Translations under genes and position numbers: made by a program
The notes under the pieces: model-generated
Database searches by the model: none
What the model was told of the DNA's origin: nothing
Seen by the model: the letters and a program-made list of their open reading frames with translations, nothing else
Shown here: piece by piece, positions 35,901 through 43,200 of the stretch
Position numbering within the stretch: the stretch's first letter is position 1
Layout of the letters: each line of letters starts with the position of its first letter
Assembly: GCA_037783415.1 (NCBI GenBank)
Contig: JAZGTN010000027.1
Coordinates: 2,876,001-2,940,000, forward strand
DNA: 64,000 nt
From: Leptasterias polaris
Lineage: Eukaryota; Echinodermata; Asteroidea; Forcipulatida; Asteriidae
Direction of reading: 5' to 3'

Positions 35901-38900
35901 AAACGCCGCCTTCGGTAGGCCCCAATGGCAAGTGGGATACGCCCGCAGTTCAAGTGCCACGTCGACCGCAACGGAGTCATCATCACACCATCATGCAAAA
36001 CGAAAATATGAATGAACATTGAACACTGTCTTTATTTTGCCAGCCTTTCGTTTCATTCCAAACCTGAAGAATCCCCTGTCCGGGACTATTGTAAGTAGTA
36101 TTGTATATTTATTCAAATTATTGCCTAAAATCAAGGCTACGTTACATTTGTGTTGCTGTTGTTAACGTGACGTTTAAAAAAAAAAAAAAAATTATGTTTT
36201 GTTCAGACCAACACACTACTATGGCGCTCTAAACTTAAATTAATTAGTACACTATTACGTGTAATTTGTACTCGAAAATGCATTCTTCATTAAGTTAGGA
36301 TCTGGAACGGTAACGATGGTTTAAAATAAGTTGCTTTCTTTTAATCCATCTCCTTGTTAAACACTATTATATAATGTAATAGAGCTAGGACAGACGAGAT
36401 TTGTAATTATGACATTTGAACCGCCGCGCTTTTGAGCTAGCTTATTAAGACTGACCCGGGGGTCAGCTCAGGTAGCTGTATGTAAATTAGCCCTGCAGAA
36501 TTTGAGCCTTTGATTGGTCAGAGTTAGCGGTCCCCGGACCGGACGTGTGATTCAGTGGTACACGGCCGCGTCTCCATATCCATTCATTAATATAAGTGTA
36601 CAGAAACGGGAAACCAGTGTAGAAAAGATGTCTGCTCCCATGCTCTATATAAATACAGAGACACTTTGAACTGGCATAGAGTAGAGGTAATGTAAATACT
36701 TAACTGACTTAAATAGTTTGACTTTGAGGAGTGGAAACGACTGTACATAGGATAGCGATTAATCATAACTATGGCATAAAATTTAATAAAAATGTGTTGC
36801 ACTCCTGGTCTGGAAACGTGACGGGGGCTGAGCAGAGCAGCACACAGCACCAGTCGGTCATGTCATTGTCAATGTCAGCAGTAGGTAGCAAGCTGTGTAC
36901 TGTATATAGTCATGGTAGTAGTGTAGCTTCCATTCCATCCACCGGGTGTCATGGTTGTATTGATTTAACTTTGATGATTTAATAACTTGTCATGCTTGTT
37001 CTATCGATTTGATTGGTTTATACAGTTTAAAGTCAATCAATAACAAATTTGTTGAAATGTTTTTTTTGTTTTTTTAAATATATTTTTATTGCATGTTGAG
37101 GCCCCTATCTATTCTTAGTTAGATAGTAATACTAGTCTTAAGTTTATACTACTTGCTACTTCTGACTGTTGTTGAATATAATTAGTGCTATTGTCAAAAT
37201 GCTTGTTTCACAAACGAAATCACAAGAAAATAGGCATAAAGCTGTACAGAAATAATTTAAAAGTTATTTAATATTGGCACAGTTTAATTTTGCATTTTTT
37301 TTTTTTTTTTTTTGAAAAGTTAATGAATGCGAGGACGCATTCAAATTTTAAGTGTGCGGCAATGTGGCGAAAAAGCCAAGGCAAAAAGTCAATTTAACTT
37401 TGCAGTTTTGGTTTGTTTTTTTCTTTTTCTTCTTGAGAGTTAATGAATGCGAGGACGCATTCGAATTTTAAGTGTGCGGCAATGTGGCGAAAATCGCCAT
37501 GTGTAATTAAGATAGACAACTATTTATTTCAATGTTTCATTTCTATTGTTCTTTCCTTACAGTAATATTTTTGCAGGCTTGTGACACCCAGCTACGTGCC
37601 GTTCCGATTCTGTGGCTGCGCCATGTTGTGCTTGAGTATTCTTTATGAGGCACACGCGTGACGCAGGATCAGAGTACGGGCGCGCGCCAGCTGAAGTGGA
37701 GCAAGCTACCGTAGAAAGGTGTTTGTGATTGGTCAATAATTTAGTGCGCATTGATCACCGCGTATGTAACAGAAGTGTGTGTTGCGCATACGCACTTCTG
37801 ATGGCTATAAATTCAGCTGCAAACTCATTTTTCGGGGACTCTTTTCTTGGAGCTGTCCTCACCACAAGACCAAAGACACAAAGACCATTCTATTCAACAC
37901 GTAATGACTATAACTATAGGGTTGAAGTCCACGCTACCAATACAATTGAAGGCCCGTAATAAACTATACTCATGTACCATTAGTTTCAACATTAGTTTAC
38001 AAGTGAATGTTGTATGAATAAGGAGTTGGAGACAATAAATTAATACAGATCTTTGGTTGACAGTAACCCTCTGTTTTCAACATATCTGATTATGTCGAGT
38101 AGATAAGGTTTTCCCCCATAACATTTCTCCCTGGAGTTTCATCGGATGATACCGGCTCCTCTCCCCTAGGTACAAGAAAAAGGGGGGTCGGAATCGTTAC
38201 AATATAATACTAACTTACAAGTCCTTTATATCAACATTCTAAACACGCATGGTGTCAAAATTGTATAAATAAAAGTGTAACATTGTTATATTAACTGCTG
38301 TACCTTCCATTCTATGTGAAAGTCAAGTTTTGTGTTCATTTTTAAAGTTAAATAAAATGTTGGTTTAGGAAATGTTGTTCACTTTTATACATTTAAATTT
38401 ATATACAACTTAATTATTACCATAAATGAAACTTGATTTGATCAATAAGGCAAATTGACAAAAAGTGTTTTCGTAATTTAGAACAATTTTGAGTAATTTT
38501 TTAAGTGACCTGTTTGTAATTTAAAATTTTTTTATTTTAAATTATTTCAATCACTCTCAGTAAATTTGTCTAAAATAACTTTACTTTAAACACAAGTTAC
38601 TTTTTAATTAATATTTATTGCTCTTTCAATGTTGAAAACTAGAAAATGTACACTTTTGAAATCTGAAATCTGAAATTTTTGGCAATTTTTCTGAATTGGG
38701 TTTACTGAGTTGAGATGTTATGATAAAGAAATAATCTGTTTCAATTTATATGTTTAATAAAAATTAATGCAATACTACAAGCCATACGTCCACCAACAAC
38801 TTAAAAATAACAATTATTAATAGGACTTTTATTTTTGAGCATCGCACAAATGGAAAATTCAAATGTGCCACAGGCATGCATATACAATAGTGAGAGAGCC

Positions 38901-39683
38901 CGACATTAGTAAGATAAGGGGGAAAAAACATAAATCGTCATTTATGATAATACATAGAAGACCAGAATAATGAGAAACCAAGAGTTAACAGAAATAATTG
39001 TATAAAGAAATTTATTACAATAACAAACTGAATACATAATATAATGTTCTAAGAAAATATGTAGCTAAAAAAATAAATAAGTAAACCTTTAAACACGACG
39101 CTATTCTCATGTGTATTATTAGCTCCGCCCTCAGACACCACCCCTCCTCCACCCCACCCTATCCACAATCAACCCAACTATCATAAAACAACAATAAAGA
39201 TGTTTTATTATAACCTCATACCATAACCTGATCGTCAGTTACAATAATTCACCTTATTTTTCAACGTAATATCCATTATTCTACTTTTACACCGGAAGTT
39301 GCATTATTGTGAAACTGGTTGCACAATAATGCAACGTTGCATTATTTGCACTTTGCGCGGACTGATATATAGGCTAGGCCTAGGCCTATTGTTTGTGAAA
39401 AAATTGCAACAACACAATCACCTCTCATTTATTTTGTTTGTCTGTGACTTTGTGCTATTTAATAACAACAAGATTATGAATAAATTTTCAAGAACCAACA
39501 CCTATTCCGTCCATCCTATCCGATTCCTATTTATTATGTGTCACACTGTGTCACTCAGTACTCACCATGAATGTCTCGCATGTATTTCTCACGATTAACT
39601 CCCTGCGCAATTTCTTTTACCCCCACGTGGACTTTCATCTGATTGGGGAAATATTCCTCAAATGGACACGCTCTCTTCGGCAT
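20876..39683 (-). CDS. SIVA1: SIVA1 apoptosis regulatory protein, four coding exons
   Basis: Reading right to left, exons are 39683-39566 (ATG at 39683-39681), 22621-22367, 21976-21820 and 20933-20876 (TGA). Borders are AG/GT and phases fit, giving 195 residues (human SIVA about 175). The protein starts MPKRACPF, the family signature start, and reads through REKYMRDIH-EKT, matching the conserved segment before the central region. Residues about 125-195 are the cysteine-rich C-terminus: CQSC, CYAC, CTSC, CLQC, CSMC and CLSC pairs that bind zinc. SIVA proteins bind CD27-type receptors and regulate p53 stability and apoptosis; this is family knowledge. Intron 1 is about 17 kb and almost entirely transposons. 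The gene is head-to-head with CDAN1 and tail-to-tail with the VWA gene. Confidence 0.93.
21315..21515. repeat. Dispersed repeat, copy B
   Basis: This is the diverged partner of 7215-7432, in SIVA1 intron 3. A short tRNA-like head (GTGTGGGTTTGGGTCCCACACTCC, near 21276) lies immediately before it and may be its 5' part. Confidence 0.55.
21820..21976 (-). CDS. SIVA1: SIVA1 exon 3, zinc-binding cysteine cluster
   Basis: This 157-bp exon lies between acceptor CACAG and donor GTGAGT on the minus strand. It carries five CxxC-type pairs (CQSC, CYAC, CTSC, CLQC, CSMC) in the spacing of the SIVA cysteine-rich domain. Other frames across it are shadows. Confidence 0.93.
22367..22621 (-). CDS. SIVA1: SIVA1 exon 2
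   Basis: This exon starts after acceptor TCAATCACAG, completes a Glu codon and reads KTLAMMFASQ, aligning with the EKT...LLF segment of the family. A Pro/Thr/Gly-rich linker follows, then GQCRLDHHGRIIAG, matching the conserved G-x-DGR-I motif before the zinc region. The donor is AAAG|GTTGTG, a weaker match than the others but the only one preserving frame. Confidence 0.88.
22932..24735. mobile_element. 1.8-kb foldback element with 9-bp target-site duplication
   Basis: The left half (from GGATGTTGGTAAAACGCGG) and right half (ending CCGCGTTTTACCAACGTCC) are long, nearly complete inverted copies meeting near 23830. TAGTAGTAG flanks both ends (22923-22931 and 24736-24744), consistent with the 9-bp duplication of Mutator-like elements, although the flank is itself a TAG microsatellite. 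Each arm carries a TATA-like box and a GTAAGT site in mirror orientation. The centre contains four copies of a hairpin of about 90 bp bounded by GGGTTGCTCC/GGAGCAACCC. No protein-coding region is evident. Confidence 0.85.
24858..26513. mobile_element. Non-autonomous DNA transposon with perfect 51-bp terminal inverted repeats
   Basis: The left end TACACCTATCAATTGTATGA (running to GGTGCGTCA at 24908) is repeated in perfect inverted form at the right end. Flanks are TAA on both sides (24855-24857, 26514-26516), fitting a 3-bp TWA duplication (PIF/Harbinger type). If the terminal TA is the duplication, a TA-type element is possible instead. No transposase ORF is recognised. A segment of about 110 bp is duplicated directly inside (25272-25388 and 25995-26110). 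Confidence 0.85.
27303..27406 (+). other. Possible short coding exon of unknown identity
   Basis: An ATG opens a lysine-rich frame (MSNAKRKKKCEKYIDKGKAE and 15 more residues) that runs directly into a strong donor, GAG|GTAAGT. Context and basic composition would fit the first exon of a transposon protein or of an unplaced gene. No downstream exon was found before the LTR element at 28095, so this is weak. Confidence 0.3.
28095..28813 (+). repeat. 5' LTR
   Basis: It runs from TGTGGCGAAAATCGCC to GGAATCGTTACA. A TATA-like CTATAAATTC lies near 28417 and AATAAA near 28572 and 28647, giving a plausible U3-R-U5 order. Confidence 0.95.
28911..30185 (+). CDS. gag: Gag polyprotein of the LTR retrotransposon
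   Basis: The first ATG is at 28911 and the frame gives 424 residues to TAA. The N-terminus is acidic and serine-rich, followed by a charged coiled-coil-like stretch (about residues 50-100). A retrotransposon-gag (capsid-like) region follows, with NYDGSSCWNDYAVQFEML, then LRGSAQ, and later ETLPELAQVIRRLTRLAYP. One CCHC zinc knuckle (CWNCNEIGHFAREC) begins at residue 371 and would bind the RNA genome. A slippery heptamer lies at 30110-30116, and the 3' end overlaps pol, which is in the -1 frame. No inactivating change is seen. Confidence 0.93.
   Translation: MESPVQEIQNESLGEASGEDGNNISIASSDEIKITESGDSRLSVSTSSENSPEKKLIKQGQAVLDKMKAECEILQRELNGANEEREQVKEYKAQKAQTRKPENRERDAKVKIKPTNYDGSSCWNDYAVQFEMLSEMNDWDDEAKAVYLAANLRGSAQCVLSDLDDESRHDYRALVTALDNRFGSNNQKELFRVQLKNRQRKREETLPELAQVIRRLTRLAYPTATYSLQETLAKEHFIDALSESDVRWRVFQSKPESLADAVRIAVELEAFQAADRQRGVNLKIARVVLPEQDKEEQASEIKEIKNKILSLSNELGCLTNAIKNMVNTHKEETDYARQDKVTTPEQGDKTYKQDRQSWKRREGRNRGPLVCWNCNEIGHFARECPKPKHQRYMGQQEIHPGNGQQPTSWSSRRLGNQGVMMDRQ
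30110..30152 (+). promoter_or_regulatory. -1 ribosomal frameshift signal between gag and pol
   Basis: The heptamer G GGA AAC (30110-30116) is correctly phased in the gag frame (XXXYYYZ). Six bases later CAGCCG (30123-30128) can pair with CGGCTG (30147-30152). Shifting back one base enters the pol frame, which is open from here, while pol lacks an ATG near its start. The arrangement matches known retroviral signals; function is inferred. Confidence 0.75.
30134..34189 (+). CDS. pol: Pol polyprotein: protease, reverse transcriptase, RNase H, integrase
   Basis: The frame is open for about 1350 codons, and its first codon here is GTG, so expression is expected by frameshift from gag. The aspartic protease has VDTGAS (near residue 48). 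The reverse transcriptase (about 380-550) shows LDLASGYWQV, MPFGLCNAPATF and the catalytic box YIDD. RNase H has LDTDAS, KELLAV and TDHGAL. Integrase has an HHCC zinc region (H-x-H then CDKC), the DDE residues in VAMDVLGPL, LHTDQG and SDGMIERANR, and a GPY-type module near the C-terminus. The tail is basic. Domain order assigns it to Gypsy (Metaviridae). No stop or frameshift is present in the domains. Confidence 0.96.
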   Translation: MVQQAAGKSRSDDGPTVTEHLSTTNVITTQGIEVIVKVNGVQANFLVDTGASLTILRPDIYYKIPENSRPHLSYTDIRVAMANGQLAPCLGRGQLGLEFQVGTQSKTVTHDVYLADIEPEGILGYDFLQMYNCSLNLGKGELRIENQQVKCHVYLMSESHKCTRVIADRTVTIEARGEILMPGKLQHRDRNIEFGIVEPESRFIKNHEVMVAKALVDIQQELVPVRVLNLRDEPIIVHQGTVMAMCEPVESDKVIQENDNHQIAALKQQPPFQVKQEIPDHLTELYEASSERLDQSQKTQLARVLATFQDVFAENSEDLGKTSVVKHEINTGGTRPIRQPARRLPIHQRGVSKEEIDKMLKRRVIEPSSSPWASPIVLVKKKDGSIRFCVDYRRLNSSTIKDSYPLPRIDDSLDTLSGSQWFSTLDLASGYWQVEMSDKDKEKTAFITQQGLYEFNVMPFGLCNAPATFERLMERVLSGLQWQTCLLYIDDIIVYGDDFKSALNRLQEVLTRLRTAGLKLSPKKCRLFQQSVTFLGHVVSSEGIQTDPIKTEAVEKWPTPSTVTEVRSFLGLCSYYRRFVRNFAEIARPLNRLTEKAQVNFVWTKECEGAFQRLKRELISTPILVYPMIDDAFILDTDASNQGIGAVLSQVQDGEERVIAYYSRSLSKAERSYCVTRKELLAVVASIKHFHHYLYGKKFLIRTDHGALRWLMNFKNPEGQTARWLEVMSTYNFDIQHRPGKQHGNADGLSRKPCNDCTQCDKIERYGVTPEIKYGMRQPRKRKDTISAGTERTSKTPIELSNPFCGVVTSNIQDKSREGVAGEDLITTKELQDAQRKDKSISKILQWKETITERPKWADISHEGVEVKSYWSQWERLHIRDGILCRQWETAAGDQVKWQIVLPKTLRKGLVTRLHSDKTCGHLGQNKTRERVRDRFYWNRWQRDVNLVVSACDKCASRKSPNKTRRSPMKTYNVGVPMERVAMDVLGPLPLTDRGNRYILVVGDYFTKWTEAYAIPNQEATTIATVFVEQFVCRYGVPMQLHTDQGRNFESQLFKEICNLLGIDKTRTSALHPQSDGMIERANRTIENMLAMFVDSNQRDWDIYLPYAMMAYRSADHETTGCTPNEMMMGREAILPVDLLIERPKSDPQENQTEYAARHQECMEQVHQYARKHLQIASDRQKRNYDHKADSGGYNRGDVVWLYNPKRKRGLCPKFQLPWDGPYMYVVTTRMSDVTYRIQKGAKGKPRIVHYNRLKPYTGENAPKWYQDTTRAKTPATVNGSKGGAERRLDDSESLVQDKESRETTERTNKENVLSSHQRHEKKQSKEPEFHEIQDRRRSQRERRRPARYKY
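34190..35031 (+). other. Untranslated spacer between pol and the third ORF
   Basis: There is no sense-strand ORF of note in these 842 bp, which are purine-rich with several AATAAA-like strings. This is where a splice acceptor or internal promoter for the downstream ORF would be expected. I could not assign one. Confidence 0.6.
35032..36015 (+). CDS. Third ORF of the LTR element: C2H2 zinc-finger protein of unknown function
   Basis: The first ATG at 35032 gives 327 residues. After a basic start, one canonical C2H2 finger uses C22, C25, H38 and H43, with the usual F and L core residues. Then comes a Lys-rich, nuclear-signal-like stretch, and a long Pro/Ser-rich region (about 120-240). The conserved-looking C-terminal segment includes FRQVVESAHFPDGKIYSVRF and LLPANAAFGRPQWQVGY. 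There is no signal peptide or membrane helix, so it is not an envelope protein although it occupies the env position. The frame is long and intact, and higher GC than its flanks suggests selection on protein. It may be captured from a host gene or act as a regulatory or genome-binding factor. I do not recognise the C-terminal domain. Confidence 0.85.
   Translation: MDKHREGKESGKEQKEKEKFDCPRCGKCFRQFGFLQQHMLRQHKVHPSECRAQGSVNKKRKSADVVTKTVKTVILPIVHKVNKSKENKKSKTAEDKEDRTTKTETTADKKKLREILEKMTPAVITLPPVSPFPSRSPSQQPASSPDCPRFSPLMPHAPTTPDRELFPELNTSADDKKANAPLPPTTPPTEPDAPPKRGRQSGANNPGAPRQSSPGAAQSSQLRTGPPRSIAGAEVEMARIAAREQNLHTVRENELHQLDHGVIFRQVVESAHFPDGKIYSVRFNEYLLPANAAFGRPQWQVGYARSSSATSTATESSSHHHAKRKYE
36016..37482 (+). 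other. 3' non-coding region of the LTR element with a 120-bp-spaced duplication
   Basis: No ORF is supported here. The region contains poly-A and poly-T runs (near 36176 and 37298). A block of about 60 bp (37314-37373) is repeated exactly 120 bp later (37434-37493). The repeated block has a GAATGCG...CGCATTC hairpin and includes the first bases of the LTR, so the plus-strand priming and LTR junction appears twice. Confidence 0.8.
37483..38201 (+). repeat. 3' LTR
   Basis: It equals the 5' LTR over 719 bp except for one G-to-A difference at 38085, and ends GGAATCGTTACA followed by the duplicated target ATATAA. Confidence 0.95.
39566..39683 (-). CDS. SIVA1: SIVA1 exon 1 with start codon
   Basis: On the minus strand ATG (39683-39681) opens MPKRACPFEEYFPNQ... 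and ends REKYMRDIH plus one base at donor CATG|GTGAGT. MPKRACPF is the family's hallmark start. The single leftover G joins AA of exon 2 to make Glu, preserving frame across the 17-kb intron. Confidence 0.93.
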
Positions 39684-40215
39684 GTTGAGCTGAGATTTGA
39701 GCTAAGGAAGAGATTCTAGCTTCAGAAAGAAGAGATTTTTACTTTCAAACACACCGAAAAGTAATCAATGTTGTTACAGTGAATGTGACTACTGACTGGT
39801 GACTGATGAGTATTTCGGCAATGCGCACGCGATTCATGACAAAACTAGCTGCGTGTGTGTGTGTGTGTTATCGACGACGTGACATCACTTGTTTATGTTC
39901 CGCGCGTTTAAAGGTCAAACAATCAAACAGCTGATCAAGGTTTTGGCGGGAAATGTTCGTTTGTATTGCACACTGTACTCCAGTGTTGTAACAAAAGTGA
40001 ACATTTAAATTTTCAGTAAAAGTATTTTAAAACATTAGTAGGTTGTTCAACATTAATATGTAAACAACTTAAGAAGTAAACTATATTTGCACAATTTTTC
40101 CTTAAAAGATCGTTAAAATAAAAGTTCGGTGTTGTGATTTTTGTGTGAAACACACTCTGGCCGATCCGAAAATAACACTTGGTTGGTGACCTGTTGCCAT
40201 GTTGGTTTTTAAATA
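39684..40215. promoter_or_regulatory. Shared bidirectional promoter of SIVA1 and CDAN1
   Basis: Only 532 bp separate the two divergent start codons. TTTGGCGGGAAA (39942-39953) is a perfect canonical E2F site, about 260 bp from each ATG. A CRE/AP1-like TGACATCA (39880-39887), a short TG run (39851-39868) and CpG-containing GC patches are nearby. No TATA box is evident. Promoter function is inferred. Confidence 0.75.
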
Positions 40216-43200
40216 ATGGCTGCTGTATTGGAAGCGTACTTAGCCGGGAGAATATCTTCTGAAAGTTTAGTTTTATGGTTATCGTCAACTGATATTTCGG
40301 TAAGAATTCCTTGTATGGTTTGATAAGGGTTCAATATCAAAATCTGTTCACAGTAAATTATGAAATATCGTTGTCTACATTTTAAGACGCAGCTTTTTAG
40401 CTCTCGGAATTCTATTGTCCGGAAATTGGGCACATTTGTTTTGGATTCCTTTGTTTTTATGTGTGGATATTGTAATGTAAGGATGTCAGACAACTCGTCC
40501 GTTCGACAAATCGACAGTCTGACAACTCAACGGGTCAGACAACTCGTCCGGTCAGACAGCTCGACGGCTATTTGTATTTCGCTCAACCATTGTCAACTGT
40601 GTAAGGCCAAGAGAATGAAAGTTATAGATTTGTGTCCGGACTTTTAATTTATGAAAACATACATGAGGCTTTTTTCCATAGGGCCTACATTTACTAGTAC
40701 TAGCCCCATTAATACAATAACAGTGCCAATACTCTGGACTTCCTCCGATCCTTGGCCCTACGCCCATGTACCTCCAGGAGGTGGGATAATTTTTTGAATA
40801 TAAACTCACGTTTTTATGCCGAGATTTTTTCCCCATTTGTCACTCATTGTATCCGATTTGTGGACAGCACTAGACCCAGTAACTGGGGCGCTGTACTCAT
40901 TTTTTGAAATTTTGTCTTTTATCTTTCGTACTAGCGCCCCAGGTTATACGTACGTCGCCATTCTGGATTCCCTGATATGGCATCATTTTGAATAGGGTAG
41001 CCACAAAAAATGCCTCAGTACGACAAAAATACCCAACAAAATTGCTTTAAAAACGCCTACTGGCTTCTTGATATGTCTAAGGTGCAACATCAGGTATTTA
41101 AATGTACTCACGATTTTGTTTTGTGCTGCAATTTTACTTTTTTGTTGAGTAGATCGGTGAAAATGGCGGGCAGAGTCTCGTTTTGCCCGAATCAAATATG
41201 GCCACTGCCGTGGAGTCCTACTAAATACCGTCAACTCACCGTCAACACGCACGGTACCGTCAACACGTCGTCAACACCTCCAATATACATTTTAAATCGA
41301 CAAAAGAGGAATAGAACTGTAAAGTATGGGCTAAAAGAGAATATACATTGGTTTGAGGTTACATTTCTTTTATGAAAATTGGGTTTATTTCACGCGAAAA
41401 AAATGATCTCTAAGCAGCATAGCCGTTGGCCACCATCTTGCCTTCTCGCGGAGGTTGGACTGTACCATTCATGTATGGGTGTGCAGGTGCCAGATTCACA
41501 CGTAACGACCGCCCTCTATTGGTGTATTGTGTAATATTATTGCCCCTTTAGCGTAATGGTATGGTACCGTGCGTGTTGACGGTGAGTTGACGGTATTTAG
41601 TAGGACTCCACGGCAGTGGCCATATTTGATTCGGGCAAAACGAGACTCTGCCCGCCATTTTCACCGATCTACTCAACAAAAACGTAAAATTGCAGCACAA
41701 AACAAAATCGTGAGTACATTTAAATACCTGATGTTGCACCTTAGACATATCAAGAAGCCAGTAGGCGTTTTTAAAGCAATTTTGTTGGGTATTTTTGTCG
41801 TTCTGAGGCATTTTTTGTGGCTACCCTATTCAAAATGATGCCATATCAGGGAATCCAGAATGGCGACGTACGTATAACCTGGGGCGCTAGTACGAAAGAT
41901 AAAAGACAAAATTTCAAAAAATGAGTACAGCGCCCCAGTTACTGGGTCTAGGACAGCACATTAAAACGCACTTGTGCGCGCTCGTTTTGGTGTAATTATG
42001 AAGAAAATCCGAGGCGTTACTGACACGATTTGACTGCCCGGCATCCATGATGTTTGCTAATGCGCATGTAGGCGGCGTTAACGCATTGCGCAAAAATTAA
42101 GACAGCGCGGAGCCTAAAGATAGCGCAGTGTGCGCTGGAAGCTAGGCGGAAGGCTCCGCGCACACTGCGCTGTCTTAATTTTTGCGCACTGCCTTGCAGG
42201 CGGCGTTCACGCATTGCGCAAAAATTAAGACAGCGCGGTGTGCGCTGGAAGCTAGGCAGAAGGCTCCGCGCACACCGCGCTGTCTTAATTTTTGCGCAAT
42301 ACGTGAACGCCGCCTGCATGCGCATTAGCAAACATCATGGATGCCGGGCAGTCAAATCGGTGGTAGTAACGCCTCAGAATTTCTTCAAAATTACACCAAA
42401 ACGAGCGCGCACAAGTGCGTTTTAATGTGCTGTCCACAAATCGGATACAATGAGTGACAACTGGGGAAAAAATCTCGGCATAAAAACGTGAGTTTATATT
42501 CGAAAAATTATCCCACCTCCTGGAGGTACATGGGCGTAGGGCCAAGGATCGGAGGAAGTCCAGAGTATTGGCACTATTAATGGGGCTAACATAGTACATG
42601 CACTCAACAACACTATACGCGTCGCGACTATTCCACCGATAGAGGGCATCTTCTGGAAGTCTGGAATCCGTGAGTGTGATATGTGTGGTTATCTGGAAGT
42701 TTCCCAACAGCGCCCGCTATTGTTCGATAGTCATTATGCGCGGGGGCCGGGGGCTATATCGCGATAGTTGCGTGATCGGGATAGTTGCGTGGTAATGAAC
42801 AACAACGTCTTGCACCAAGACTACGGCAAGCGATGATACTGTTATACAGCTGCATTTACGTGGTAAATAGATCATCTTTCCGCTGTGGGCGATTTGGAAC
42901 AGAATTTCTGTGATAAAAGGGATTTTTTTTTTTATAATGAAATTTTTTAAAATAATTAAAATTTTCGTGCGGTAGCTTTTCAGGCATGCGGGCGGTGGAC
43001 GCAAATCTATAACTTTCATTCTCGTGGCCTAAGACAACAAGTCGACTTTTGATCAGACAACTCGACGGATGGAGTTCAAATCCTTGTGCCAGAACCAGAA
43101 GGAGGATTTGTGTGACACCGGCAGGCGGCGCGCTGCATGCAGCTGACTGCACGCCCGCCTGGCATGGGGGACAAACTATGACTGGACACAGGCGTCCCCC

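Larger units (their letters stand above)
28095..38201 (+). mobile_element. Full-length Gypsy-class LTR retrotransposon with an extra zinc-finger ORF
   Basis: Its 719-bp LTRs (28095-28813, 37483-38201) begin TG and end CA, and ATATAA flanks both sides as a 6-bp target duplication. The order is LTR, primer-binding-like TGGCGGCAGCGG, gag, pol (protease, reverse transcriptase, RNase H, integrase, so Gypsy order), a third ORF with a C2H2 finger, then LTR. I see one mismatch between the LTRs (G at 28697, A at 38085) and no stop in any ORF, so insertion is recent and the element may be active. It sits in SIVA1 intron 1, antisense to SIVA1. Confidence 0.96.
26601..39364. mobile_element. Probable TA-flanked DNA transposon split by the LTR element
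   Basis: The left end CAGTCCGCGCAAAGTGCAAA (continuing TAATGCAACGTTGCA) recurs in inverted form at 39320-39364, with TA-rich flanks on both sides. Without the LTR element (28095-38201) and its duplicated target, the remainder is about 2.65 kb and has no recognised transposase. The pairing of the two ends is direct sequence evidence. Calling the whole span one element is an inference. Confidence 0.6.

Noticed and set aside
41010..41375. 121-codon ORF mirrored at 41548-41811 on the other strand
   Set aside because: The two are arms of one inverted repeat, so the similarity reflects DNA duplication and not protein conservation. No motif is recognised.
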